A stretch of DNA of 56,899 nucleotides from Pseudomonas viridiflava (GCF_900580675.1 NZ_UTBG01000071.1:1-56899); one strand, 5' to 3'; positions 38,029 to 46,214 are shown, numbered from the stretch's first letter. Numbers and translations are program-made. Notes: generated from the sequence alone by a model not told the origin.

Positions 38029-38170
38029 GTGGGAAAAATTAAACTCAAAGTTCAACTTCTTATAGCTAACGTTTAATTGCGTTTGATATCCGAAAGATCA
38101 GGCTACAACTAAGCAAATACCTACACGCGCACGTCAACGCATGGTTTATTTGATCTGTTTTCCCGGCCAG

Positions 38171-38184
38171 TAAACTCGCGTTTA
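38171..38184. promoter_or_regulatory. Palindrome at the repressor start, possible operator
   Basis: TAAACTCGCGTTTA is a perfect inverted repeat (TAAAC-N4-GTTTA) whose last base is the A of the repressor ATG. Related TAAACTC and GTTTA half-sites occur at 38040-38085. No ribosome site is seen before the ATG. Confidence 0.5.
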
Positions 38185-38954
38185 TGAATACATCAGGTGA
38201 TCGTTTAAAAGCACTACTGCGGGAAGTGCATCTTTCCGCCTCCGACTTCGCCAAGAACCGTGGTGTCACGCCTCAACACGTGAATAACTGGTTCAAGCGT
38301 GGTGTACCCATGGGCCGACTCAACGAGATCGCAGAACTGCTGTGCATCTCAAGCCGTTGGCTACGTACCGGCGAAGGCCCCAAACACCCACCGGCGAACT
38401 TCCTGCTGGAAGGCCCGAACACTCGCAAAGGACTGCCTGCACGTGAAGAAACCGGCAAATACCTCACAGGCCCCGCCTGCCAAGCGCATAAACTCGACGT
38501 GGAGATCCCCCTCCACGCTTCATTTACCGCCATCGAGTCGATCCGCATCGCCCTGCACACACTCGAAGCCCTCAACGTAAAACCCGACCGCGCCCTGGGC
38601 GCCTTCATGGTCGACAACAGTATGATCGACATCATCCAACAAGGCGCCACCCTCGCCATCGACAGAGGCCGCACGCAAATCATCGACGGCGAAATCTACG
38701 CCGTCGAACACGACGGCATGCTGCGCATCAAATACCTCTACAACCGCCCTGGCGGTGGTTTGCGCATGCGCAGCCACAACGCCAGCGAACACCCCGACGA
38801 ATACCTGACCCACGAGCAGCGCTTCGAACAGAACTTCCAGATCCTCGGCTGGGTGTTCTGGTGGTCCACCCTGAACAACCGCAGGCCGGTACCACTGGAC
38901 GAACAGCTGCTGGGCTGGGAAGGCTCTAAATCGGAACCGGAGGTGGGCATTTGA
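38184..38954 (+). CDS. S24 family phage-type repressor (HTH plus peptidase-like domain)
   Basis: A 256-residue regulator with an N-terminal helix-turn-helix (about residues 6-60, SASDFAKNRGVTPQHVNNWFKRG) and a C-terminal S24/LexA-like domain. The Ser-Lys dyad looks intact: Ser146 in VDNSMID and Lys183 in LRIKYLY. That fits RecA-triggered self-cleavage, but I see no convincing Ala-Gly or Cys-Gly cleavage site. It resembles PrtR-like and prophage repressors, yet no phage or tailocin gene is in the window, so it is an orphan. A palindrome covers the start and may be an autoregulatory site. Confidence 0.85.
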   Translation: MNTSGDRLKALLREVHLSASDFAKNRGVTPQHVNNWFKRGVPMGRLNEIAELLCISSRWLRTGEGPKHPPANFLLEGPNTRKGLPAREETGKYLTGPACQAHKLDVEIPLHASFTAIESIRIALHTLEALNVKPDRALGAFMVDNSMIDIIQQGATLAIDRGRTQIIDGEIYAVEHDGMLRIKYLYNRPGGGLRMRSHNASEHPDEYLTHEQRFEQNFQILGWVFWWSTLNNRRPVPLDEQLLGWEGSKSEPEVGI

Positions 38955-38972
38955 AATGAATGTGGGTATCAT
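38944..38972 (+). promoter_or_regulatory. Promoter-like pair ahead of the small RNA
   Basis: TGGGCA (38944-38949), 17 bases, then TATCAT (38967-38972). The -35 lies in the last codons of the repressor gene. No TTGATnnnnATCAA site is visible in a usual position. Confidence 0.45.
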
Positions 38973-38977
38973 GCGCC

Positions 38978-39158
38978 GCACATTTGGCAGGGGGTGGCTT
39001 AGCGCTACCCGCCCTGTTCGGCGATGCGGAGGAGTTCCCGCTGATGCCCCTACTATTCAGCCAGACGGTAAGTTGGCTGAGCGATTTGAAGGCTGGTGAA
39101 GTTTGTCAAAAACAAGCTGAAGCAGTCCCCGAGAAGCCGGCCACAAGCCGGCTTTTTA
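38978..39158 (+). ncRNA. Probable small RNA with short ORF (PhrS-like architecture)
   Basis: A self-contained unit of about 180 bases: a promoter-like pair, a 5' hairpin (CAGGGGGTGGC pairing with GCTACCCGCCCTG, about 38988-39016), a perfect GGAGGAG ribosome site (39028-39034), an ATG nine bases on (39044), about 38 codons (M-P-L-L-F-S-Q-T-V...) and then a terminator. The ORF has no stop before the terminator stem; it runs into the T tract and would end only at 39325. I recall PhrS of P. aeruginosa as a roughly 212-base RNA with a 37-codon ORF, which is similar in layout. The name is a hypothesis. Confidence 0.5.
39134..39158 (+). terminator. Terminator of the small RNA
   Basis: AAGCCGGC and GCCGGCTT form an eight-base stem with a five-base loop, followed by five T. 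It lies inside the reading frame that starts at 39044. Confidence 0.8.
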
Positions 39159-39344
39159 ATGCCTGTGAAAAACTCCCGTCATACCCCTCCGCTTCTCCCC
39201 CCGCTTTTCCGCAACTGCAAATTGTCTCATTTAAGTTGACAGTAAGACTCGTCCCACCCGGTTTATCCCTCGCTGCTCACCCATTAATCTGTGCCCATGT
39301 TGAACGCAACGCCCAACCAACCTAAACAAAAAAAGGATTCAACC

Positions 39345-39977
39345 ATGAGCACTCCAACCTACAACCGCTTGAACAAAGACGACGCCATTGTTCTGCTGGT
39401 CGACCACCAGACCGGGCTGATCTCGCTGGTGCAGGACTTCTCGCCCAACGAGTTCAAGAACAACGTGCTGGCCCTGGCTGATCTGGCCAAGTTCTTCAAC
39501 TTGCCGACCATCCTCACCACCAGTTTCGAGCAAGGCCCTAATGGCCCACTGGTGCCGGAGCTGAAAGAGATGTTCCCGGACGCGCCGTACATCGCTCGCC
39601 CAGGTCAGATCAACGCTTGGGACAACGAGGATTTCGTCAAGGCGATCAAGGCTACCGGGCGTAAGCAGATCATCATTGCCGGTGTAGTGACGGATGTGTG
39701 CGTAGCGTTCCCGACGTTGTCGGCGCTGGCGGAAGGGTTTGATGTGTTTGTGGTCACCGATGCTTCGGGCACCTTCAACACCACAGTCCAGCAGGCGGCC
39801 TGGAGCCGGATGACGCAGGCCGGTGCGCAGTTGATGAATTGGTTCTCGGTAGCCTGTGAGTTGCAGGGTGACTGGCGCAACGATATCGAAGGCCTGGGCA
39901 ACTTGCTGTCTCAGCGCATTCCCAACTACCGCAACTTGATGAATGGTTACTCCGCGCTGACGGCGCGCAAGGCCTAA
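39345..39977 (+). CDS. Isochorismatase-fold hydrolase (YcaC-like)
   Basis: A 210-residue cysteine hydrolase of the isochorismatase superfamily. The catalytic triad can be read: Asp in VLLVDHQTGL (about residue 19), a lysine near residue 83 (PELKEMFPD is the nearby segment) and Cys in AGVVTDVCVAFPTLSAL (about residue 118). The closest resemblance is to YcaC, an octameric hydrolase with no known substrate. It has its own bidirectional terminator and does not appear to be in an operon. Confidence 0.88.
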   Translation: MSTPTYNRLNKDDAIVLLVDHQTGLISLVQDFSPNEFKNNVLALADLAKFFNLPTILTTSFEQGPNGPLVPELKEMFPDAPYIARPGQINAWDNEDFVKAIKATGRKQIIIAGVVTDVCVAFPTLSALAEGFDVFVVTDASGTFNTTVQQAAWSRMTQAGAQLMNWFSVACELQGDWRNDIEGLGNLLSQRIPNYRNLMNGYSALTARKA

Positions 39978-39994
39978 GCACAGCGTTGCACCCC

Positions 39995-40022
39995 GAAAGC
40001 CTGCCCTTAAAAGCAGGCTTTC
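39995..40022. terminator. Bidirectional terminator
   Basis: GAAAGCCTGC and GCAGGCTTTC form a ten-base stem around CCTTAAAA. It lies between the hydrolase gene (plus) and the histidine kinase gene (minus), which converge on it. Confidence 0.75.
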
Positions 40023-40028
40023 GGCATT

Positions 40029-41348
40029 TCAGCCGACAGCCAGGTTGGCGTCGATCCGGCCGAGGGCACGCAAATAAAGGTTCATCGTGGTGCCGGCGCC
40101 CGGGGCCGTTCGGACTTTGACTGTGCCGCCCGCGCGCTGGGCGAATTCGAGTACCTGGGACAAACCAAGGCCGGTGCCTTTGCCGGCGCATTTGGTGGTA
40201 AAGAACGGCTCGAAGACCTTGGCCGCCAGCGCCTCGGGCATGCCGGGGCCGTTGTCGGTGATGCTCAGCAGCAAGTAATTGCCGGCGGCCAGCGCTTCGT
40301 CCTGATCGACGCTGACCTGACGCGAGCTGATGCGCACCCGCCCATTGCCGCCCAGCGCATCGCGGGCGTTGACCAGCAGGTTGATGACCGCGGCGCTCAG
40401 TTGAGCCTCTTCGCACAACACACCGGTGCGCGTAGCCGCCAGATCCAGTGACAACTCGATGCCGTCCGAGACGGTCCGTTGCAGCACGTCACGCATGCTT
40501 TCGAGGCGTTCGTTAACGTCGATGCACATCAAGTTGGGGCTGTCGTGACGAACACTGGCCAGCAGATGGTTAACCAGCAGCCGGCCCTGATCCACGGCTT
40601 GCAGGCCCGCATCGCTGAAGCGCTCAACGTCCTCAGGCCGGCGCGCGCGCAGCCGCACCATCTGCAAGCTGGCACTCATGGCTTGCAGCAGGTTGTTGAA
40701 GTCGTGGGCGATGCTGGCCGCAACCATGCCCAAGGACGAAACGCGCTTGGCGTGGTGCATGAATTGTTCGGCCTGGCGCCCCAGCGCCTGGGCTTGGGCG
40801 AGTTCGTTTTCCAGGCTGCGGGCGCGCAATTCACGCTGCTCACTGAGCAAGCGCAATTGCAGCAACGAGGCGGTTTGGCGGGCCAGCGCCAGCAAGGAAT
40901 TGTGTTGCCCCACGGTCAGGGTGCGAGCCCGAGTATCGATGACGCACACCGTGCCCAACGCAAAACCACGATCATCGCGAATCGGCGCGCCTGCGTAAAA
41001 GCGGATATACGGCGGCCCCAGCACCAGCGCGCTGTGCTCGAAACGCGAGTCCAGGGTGGCGTCCTCGACCACCAGCACCTCATCCGGAGACAGAATGGCG
41101 TGCGCGCAAAATGCCAGGTCGCGGTGGGTCTCGCGCACGTCAAGGCCGATGCAGGCCTTGAACCATTGACGTTCGTTGTCCACCAACGAGACCAACGCGA
41201 TCGGAACGTCGCACAGGCTGGTCGCCAGCAACACGATGTCATCGAAACCAGGTTCAGGAGGGCTGTCCAGCACGCCCAGATGTTCCAGGGACCGGAGGCG
41301 CTCCTGCTCATTGGCGGGGAGCCGGGCAGGAAGATGAGGCATCTGCAT
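40029..41348 (-). CDS. GAF-domain sensor histidine kinase
   Basis: A 439-residue soluble kinase. Residues about 25-160 are a GAF domain (FDDIVLLATSLCDVPIALVSLVD; FYAGAPIRDDRGFALGTVCVID). A coiled segment follows, then the H-box ASIAHDFNNLLQAM (His about residue 215) and the ATPase domain with N-box NLLVNARDAL, G1 DNGPGMP and G2 GTGLGLSQV. There is no membrane segment and no receiver domain, and no response regulator lies next to it. The signal and partner are unknown. Confidence 0.9.
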   Translation of the reverse strand: MQMPHLPARLPANEQERLRSLEHLGVLDSPPEPGFDDIVLLATSLCDVPIALVSLVDNERQWFKACIGLDVRETHRDLAFCAHAILSPDEVLVVEDATLDSRFEHSALVLGPPYIRFYAGAPIRDDRGFALGTVCVIDTRARTLTVGQHNSLLALARQTASLLQLRLLSEQRELRARSLENELAQAQALGRQAEQFMHHAKRVSSLGMVAASIAHDFNNLLQAMSASLQMVRLRARRPEDVERFSDAGLQAVDQGRLLVNHLLASVRHDSPNLMCIDVNERLESMRDVLQRTVSDGIELSLDLAATRTGVLCEEAQLSAAVINLLVNARDALGGNGRVRISSRQVSVDQDEALAAGNYLLLSITDNGPGMPEALAAKVFEPFFTTKCAGKGTGLGLSQVLEFAQRAGGTVKVRTAPGAGTTMNLYLRALGRIDANLAVG

Positions 41349-41526
41349 ACGTCGCGATCAGGTCCAGGGAAAAGAATGATGCTTGGGGAAGAACGGCGCA
41401 GCAAGGTAAATGAAGAAAACCTTATACCCGTGCGTCTGTTAGGCACAGCCGGAGGTTGATTATGGGTTTTTTGACGCTGTGGCTTGATCGGTCTGTATGA
41501 GGCAGTGGGTTAGAAGCACTAGGCTA

Positions 41527-42609
41527 TTAATCGTTCCCAGCCTTAATGGTTGACGCCTTCTCTCGCTGGGAAACGTTATCACCAGCCAACTCACGCTCGA
41601 TCTGTTCAATGCTGGGCAAGCTGGTTTGCAACTCCGCCGGCAACGACTCGACCAGTTGATACTCAGCCACTCCAATGGGACGGACGTTATCGCGCAGTGC
41701 GTACTCGGCGACGATCTTGTTCTTGCTCTTGCACAACAGCAGGCCGATGGTAGGGCCGTCCTGCGGGAGCCTGAATTGTGCATCCACGGCCGCGAGGTAG
41801 AAACCCAATTGACCGAGGTGTTCAGGCTTGAACCGGCCGGCCTTGAGTTCGATGACTACGTAACAGCGCAACTTCAGGTGATAGAACAATAGATCGACAA
41901 AAAACTCGTCACCGCCTACATTCAGGCGCATCTGGCGGCCGACAAAAGCAAATCCCGCCCCCAGCTCCAGCAGAAAATCGGTGACATGCTTGATCAAGGC
42001 GCTCTCGATGTCACGTTCATGGGCATCTGCGCTCAGGCTGAGAAAATCAAAGCGGTAAGGATCTTTCAGAGACTCGCGCGCCAGATCGGACTGCGGTTTG
42101 GGCAGATGGCTTTCGAAATTACTCACGGCGTTACCGCTGCGCTCCAGCAGGCGGGCCTCAATCTGGATGACCAGGACATTGCGCGACCAGTTGTGCTTGA
42201 TCGCCTGGGCGGCGTACCAGCGGCGGGTTTCCGGGCCAGGGAGTTTGTCCAGCAGCACCAGATTATGCCCCCAGGGCAATTGTGCAGCAGCTTGTTGCAC
42301 AAATTCAGAATCCTGCCACGCCTCGGCAAAAGCGCGCATGTACTTGAGATTACGCGGGGAAAAGCCCTTCATTTCAGGGAACGCAGCACGCAGATCCCGC
42401 GCAAGACGATCAATAACCTTGGCGCCCCAGCCCTGCTTGGCCTGGCGGGCCAGGATATCGTCGCCGATCTGCCAGTAAAGCAACACCAACTCCCGGTTTA
42501 CCGCGAGCGTGGCACGCTGCTGAGCGCTATGAATGCGGCCTTTGAGATCGACCAGCCAATCGCTGTACCCCTCAGGCGCGATGGCCAGGCCATTGGTAGT
42601 GTCGTTCAT
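41527..42609 (-). CDS. PD-(D/E)XK nuclease-domain protein (YhcG/DUF1016)
   Basis: A 360-residue protein with an N-terminal DUF1016 region (about residues 15-160, LVLLYWQIGDDILARQ) and a C-terminal nuclease domain. The active-site pattern is visible: Asp in EFFVDLLFYHL (about residue 232) and ExK in VVIELKAGRFKPEH (about residue 254). These proteins are often found near mobile DNA or restriction systems, but no methylase or helicase partner is here. The role is not proven. Confidence 0.9.
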   Translation of the reverse strand: MNDTTNGLAIAPEGYSDWLVDLKGRIHSAQQRATLAVNRELVLLYWQIGDDILARQAKQGWGAKVIDRLARDLRAAFPEMKGFSPRNLKYMRAFAEAWQDSEFVQQAAAQLPWGHNLVLLDKLPGPETRRWYAAQAIKHNWSRNVLVIQIEARLLERSGNAVSNFESHLPKPQSDLARESLKDPYRFDFLSLSADAHERDIESALIKHVTDFLLELGAGFAFVGRQMRLNVGGDEFFVDLLFYHLKLRCYVVIELKAGRFKPEHLGQLGFYLAAVDAQFRLPQDGPTIGLLLCKSKNKIVAEYALRDNVRPIGVAEYQLVESLPAELQTSLPSIEQIERELAGDNVSQREKASTIKAGND

Positions 42610-42759
42610 GCCTGTTCACTCTGGACTCATCGGCGGTAGCGGCAGACTAGTCAGGGGGTTTCGCTCTCACAAGCACTCAAAACCGCTTCAGGAAGGGCCC
42701 CGCACAACATTCGGAACCGTCCTGCTGGCTATTAAAAATCACCGCACCCGCATCACACC

Positions 42760-42791
42760 TTGACCCTCCCCTATACGGCAGCCCTTACCCT
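42760..42791 (+). promoter_or_regulatory. MerR-type promoter with 20-base spacer
   Basis: TTGACC (42760-42765) and TACCCT (42786-42791) are separated by 20 bases, the stretched spacing used by MerR-family activators. ACCTT and AAGGT flank the pair. The oxidoreductase ATG is 28 bases past the -10, and a MerR gene is next in line. Confidence 0.55.
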
Positions 42792-42819
42792 GAAGGTCAT
42801 CTTTTTCAGGACTCTTTCC

Positions 42820-43464
42820 ATGGCTCAGCGCACCCTGGTTATTCTCGGCCACCCCTCCCGCACCAGCTTCTGTGCAGCCCTTGCAGACATCTACTTCCAA
42901 TCTGCGAAAAACGCAGGCCACGAGGTGCGCGTCCTGAGTTTGGGCGAACTGGCTTTCGACCCGGTGCTTCACCATGGCTACACCGAAACCCAAGCACTGG
43001 AGTCCGACCTGCTCAGCGCCCAATCCGACATCCTCTGGGCTACGCACCTGACATTCATTTTCCCGATCTGGTGGGGCGGTATTCCCGCGTTGATGAAAGG
43101 CTTTATCGACCGCGTTTTCCTACCCGGTTTTGCGTTTAAATACCGGGCGGGCAAGGCATTCCCTGACAAGCTGCTGCAGGGCCGAACTGCACACGTGCTG
43201 GTGACGCTGGACACGCCGCCGTGGTATTACCGTTGGCTCTACCGCATGCCGGCTATTCATCAGATGCGCAGCACGACGCTGGCGCTTTGTGGCATCAAGA
43301 CAACCCAAACGTTGATGTTCGGGCCGGTATTGGGCGCTAAACCAGCGCAACGGGAAAAGTGGCTGAAAAAGGCCGCGGCGCTATCAGGAAAAAGGAGTTT
43401 TCATGTACATCGGCAAAGCCGCGCAGTTGTCGGGCACGACCATCAAGGCGATTCGTCACTATGA
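42820..43464 (+). CDS. NAD(P)H quinone oxidoreductase (flavodoxin-like)
   Basis: A 214-residue flavodoxin-fold protein of the NAD(P)H dehydrogenase (quinone) family, which reduces quinones by two electrons with FMN or FAD. RTLVILGHPSRTSFCAALAD opens the protein. ILWATHLTFIFPIWWGGIPALMKGFIDRVFLPGFAFKY is the FMN/quinone-site region, and TPPWYYRW follows. The last 25 or so residues, read in the other frame of the MerR gene, look unlike the family: the reading overlaps merR by 62 bases. The natural end may have been lost. A MerR-type promoter precedes it. Confidence 0.85.
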   Translation: MAQRTLVILGHPSRTSFCAALADIYFQSAKNAGHEVRVLSLGELAFDPVLHHGYTETQALESDLLSAQSDILWATHLTFIFPIWWGGIPALMKGFIDRVFLPGFAFKYRAGKAFPDKLLQGRTAHVLVTLDTPPWYYRWLYRMPAIHQMRSTTLALCGIKTTQTLMFGPVLGAKPAQREKWLKKAAALSGKRSFHVHRQSRAVVGHDHQGDSSL

Positions 43465-43783
43465 GGCAATTGGCCTGTTGCCGCCGCCGCAGCGCCAGGG
43501 GCAATACCGGGTCTACTCCGAGCAGAGCGTCGAGTTGCTGATGTTCATCAAGTGCGCGCAGCAGCTTGGGTTCAAACTCAAAGAGTTGCAGGGCATCCTT
43601 GGCAACCACTCAAGCGATGGGCTGCCCTGGGAGCGCGCGGACCAGGCTATCGCCGACAAGAAGCACGAATTGGCTGCGCAGATTGCTGTGCTGCAAAAGA
43701 TGCACACAGGGCTGCTTGAGTTCGAACGTTATCTGGAGCAAGCGCAGGGCCGCTGCCCCCAATCGCAGGCCATTTCAGCCTGA
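43403..43783 (+). CDS. MerR family transcriptional regulator
   Basis: A 126-residue MerR protein. The N-terminal winged helix reads YIGKAAQLSGTTIKAIRHYEAIGLLPPP, with a long dimerisation coil in the second half. It has one cysteine near the C-terminus and one in the middle, so a metal site of the CueR type is not obvious. It is co-transcribed with the oxidoreductase and probably controls the promoter at 42760. The overlap with that gene is 62 bases. Confidence 0.9.
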   Translation: MYIGKAAQLSGTTIKAIRHYEAIGLLPPPQRQGQYRVYSEQSVELLMFIKCAQQLGFKLKELQGILGNHSSDGLPWERADQAIADKKHELAAQIAVLQKMHTGLLEFERYLEQAQGRCPQSQAISA

Positions 43784-43791
43784 GTGGACGA

Positions 43792-43854
43792 TGAGCCGAA
43801 TAAAAAGCATAATCGGCTCACCGTATGAGCCGAATAAATTTATTATTCGGCTCA
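43792..43854. promoter_or_regulatory. Tandem 29-base palindromes upstream of fic, likely operator
   Basis: Two inverted repeats of equal span: 43792-43820 (imperfect) and 43826-43854 (perfect, TGAGCCGAATAA, five bases, TTATTCGGCTCA). Centres are 34 bases apart, about three helical turns. The start of fic is 20 bases past the second. A dimeric HTH protein bound at both would cover the start region. Confidence 0.7.
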
Positions 43855-43873
43855 CGACTTCAGGTATTCCTTC

Positions 43874-45013
43874 ATGGACCACCCGCACTGGAGCTGGCAA
43901 CAAACCGACTGGCCGCACTTCCATTGGCAGCCCGGGCGGTTGGCGACCCTGCTACGCGAATGCGGGCATGCCCAAGGCAAGCTACTGGGCATGCTTGGCT
44001 CTGTCAGCCAGGCGGCCAGTGCACAAAATGAACTGGATGCGCTGCTGCAAAATGTCCTGACCTCCTCGGCAATTGAGGGCGAACAGCTGAACATAGGTTC
44101 GGTGCGCTCGTCCCTGGCCCGTCGTATGGGGCTGGAGGCGATGGGCGATGGTCAGGTAAGCCGACGCAGCGAAGGTCTCGCCGAATTGATGATGGATGCC
44201 ACCCAGCGATTCACCTCCCCCTTTACCCTCCCCCGTCTTTTGAGTTGGCACCGCTTGTTGTTTCCCGCGCCGGAAGCAGGTTTTGCTGCACGCGCGCTGA
44301 ATATCGGTGAGTTGCGTGGGGATGAGCCAATGCAGGTGGTGTCGGGGCGGCTTGATCGCCCCACCGTGCACTTTGAAGCTCCGCCGCGTAATGGCCTGGA
44401 CCAGGCACTGAATGATTTCCTGGAGTGGTTTGACACCAGCCGCGAGCAACCCGATCTGGACCCTCTGGTGCGCGCAGGTGTGGCGCATTTCTGGTTTGTC
44501 ACGCTTCATCCCTTTGATGACGGCAATGGTCGACTGACCCGAGCTATCACGGATTTGGCGCTGGCCCAGGGCGAACATCAGTCCATCCGGTTTTACGCGA
44601 TGTCGGCGAGCATCCTCGAGGACCGCGCCGGTTACTACAGCGCTTTGGAGTCCAGCCAAAAAGCTTCTCTGGATATCACCGACTGGCTCGAATGGTTCCT
44701 CAAAACCCTGCTGCGCAGTGTGCAACAGGCGATGGAGCGGATTGACCGGGTATTGGACAAGAGCAGGTTCTGGCAGCAGTTCCGTGATGTTTCGTTGTCT
44801 GCCGAACAAATCAAGGTACTCAATCGTCTGCTCGACGGTGGTGACAAGGGTTTTGAACACGGCATCAGCGCTGCGCAATATCAGGCGGTAGCCAAGGTGT
44901 CGAAGGCGACGGCGACGCGGCACCTGGCTGATCTGCTGGAAAAAAACTGCCTGGTACGGCTTTCCGGAGGCGGGCGCAGCACGCGTTACCAAATCAATAC
45001 AGCAGGTGAGTGA
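43874..45013 (+). CDS. Fic family protein with N-terminal inhibitory motif and C-terminal HTH
   Basis: A 379-residue Fic protein that should transfer AMP from ATP to a hydroxyl side chain on a target protein. The Fic motif is HPFDDGNGR (His212 to Arg220). The N-terminal inhibitory helix motif S-x-x-x-E-G is at residues 64-69, so it is a class II Fic kept inactive by its own helix. Residues 1-60 match DUF4172. A winged helix near residues 320-379 (SKATATRHLADLLEKN) suggests DNA binding. No strong ribosome site precedes the ATG. Confidence 0.92.
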   Translation: MDHPHWSWQQTDWPHFHWQPGRLATLLRECGHAQGKLLGMLGSVSQAASAQNELDALLQNVLTSSAIEGEQLNIGSVRSSLARRMGLEAMGDGQVSRRSEGLAELMMDATQRFTSPFTLPRLLSWHRLLFPAPEAGFAARALNIGELRGDEPMQVVSGRLDRPTVHFEAPPRNGLDQALNDFLEWFDTSREQPDLDPLVRAGVAHFWFVTLHPFDDGNGRLTRAITDLALAQGEHQSIRFYAMSASILEDRAGYYSALESSQKASLDITDWLEWFLKTLLRSVQQAMERIDRVLDKSRFWQQFRDVSLSAEQIKVLNRLLDGGDKGFEHGISAAQYQAVAKVSKATATRHLADLLEKNCLVRLSGGGRSTRYQINTAGE

Positions 45014-45087
45014 CGCGCCGCTCATTTGCCCAGAATCCCCATGTCTGCTAGTGTCGCGCCGGTTTACCGTCAACCGGAATAGCCGCC

Positions 45088-45330
45088 ATGGCCCGCAAAA
45101 AAGTTGCACTCGATTTCGAACAATCCCTCGCCGACCTGCAAACTCTGGTCGAGCGTCTGGAGAACGGCGAGTTGTCGCTGGAAGACTCGTTGACGGCGTT
45201 TGAGCAAGGCATCGGCCTGACCCGCGACTGCCAGAGCGCCTTGGCGCAGGCGGAGCAGAAGGTGCAGGTATTGCTGGAACGCGACGGGGAGTTGGCCGAA
45301 GAACCTTTCGATGCGGAACAGCCCGAATGA
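45088..45330 (+). CDS. xseB: Exodeoxyribonuclease VII small subunit
   Basis: An 80-residue helical subunit that binds XseA to form exonuclease VII, which degrades single-stranded [37 protein letters not shown] is the family signature. Its stop overlaps the ispA start by four bases. xseA is not in the window, as is usual. Confidence 0.97.
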   Translation: MARKKVALDFEQSLADLQTLVERLENGELSLEDSLTAFEQGIGLTRDCQSALAQAEQKVQVLLERDGELAEEPFDAEQPE

Positions 45331-46214
45331 TCGACGCGTATCAGGCCAGTAGCCAAGCCCGGGTAAATGCGGCGCTCGAGCCCTTGTTTGTTGCGCCAAG
45401 CCCGGAAATGAACCGCCTCTATGAAGCCATGCGCTACAGCGTGATGAATGGCGGCAAGCGCGTGCGCCCGTTACTCGCGTATGCGGCCTGTGAAGCGCTG
45501 GGCGCACCGGCCGAACAGGCCAACGGCGCGGCGTGTGCGGTAGAGCTGATTCACGCCTACTCGCTGGTGCATGACGATTTGCCAGCAATGGACGACGACG
45601 ATTTGCGTCGCGGCCAGCCGACCACCCATAAAGCCTTCGATGAAGCCTACGCGATCCTCGCCGGTGACGGCCTGCAAAGCCTGGCGTTCAGCGCCTTGCT
45701 GGACCCGCGCTTGAACAGCGTGAACGCTGAAATCAGCCTGCGCATGGTTACGGCCCTGGCACAGGCAGCCGGCCCGGCCGGGATGGTTGGCGGGCAAGCC
45801 ATCGATATGGGTTCGGTCAGCCTCAAGCTGGATCAAAAAGCCCTTGAACACATGCACCGCCACAAGACCGGCGCGCTGATCGAAGCCGCCGTGCACCTCG
45901 GCGCCCTGGCCAGCGGCCGTGCCGACCCCGCGCAATTGGCGGCCCTGCAAACCTACTCCCGCGCAGTTGGCCTGGCGTTTCAGGTGCAGGACGACATTCT
46001 CGACGTGGAAAGTGACACCGCAACCCTGGGCAAACGCCAAGGGGCCGATATCGCACGCGACAAACCGACTTATCCTGCGCTACTCGGCCTTGAAGCGGCC
46101 AAATCTTATGCGCTGGAGCTGCGTGACCAGGCACTGGCCGCCCTGCGACCTTTCGACGCGGCGGCCGAGCCACTGCGTGACTTGGCGCGGTATATCGTCG
46201 AACGTCGCCATTGA
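45327..46214 (+). CDS. ispA: Farnesyl diphosphate synthase
   Basis: A 295-residue trans-prenyltransferase that joins dimethylallyl and isopentenyl diphosphates to make C15. The two Asp-rich motifs are clear: [14 protein letters not shown] near residue 85 and [18 protein letters not shown] near residue 225. It overlaps xseB by four bases and precedes dxs by 110 bases, so the pathway steps are co-located. Confidence 0.97.
   Translation: MIDAYQASSQARVNAALEPLFVAPSPEMNRLYEAMRYSVMNGGKRVRPLLAYAACEALGAPAEQANGAACAVELIHAYSLVHDDLPAMDDDDLRRGQPTTHKAFDEAYAILAGDGLQSLAFSALLDPRLNSVNAEISLRMVTALAQAAGPAGMVGGQAIDMGSVSLKLDQKALEHMHRHKTGALIEAAVHLGALASGRADPAQLAALQTYSRAVGLAFQVQDDILDVESDTATLGKRQGADIARDKPTYPALLGLEAAKSYALELRDQALAALRPFDAAAEPLRDLARYIVERRH

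Noticed and set aside
37971..39344. Prophage or tailocin remnant around the S24 repressor
   Set aside because: Apart from the repressor there is no holin, lysozyme, tail or integrase gene; the rest is a small RNA unit and intergenic sequence.
41527..42609. Restriction-modification system at the YhcG-type gene
   Set aside because: Only the nuclease-like protein is present; there is no methylase, specificity subunit or helicase next to it.
42610..45087. Toxin-antitoxin pair formed by the MerR and Fic genes
   Set aside because: The MerR gene overlaps the oxidoreductase and fits that unit; the Fic protein carries its own inhibitory motif.
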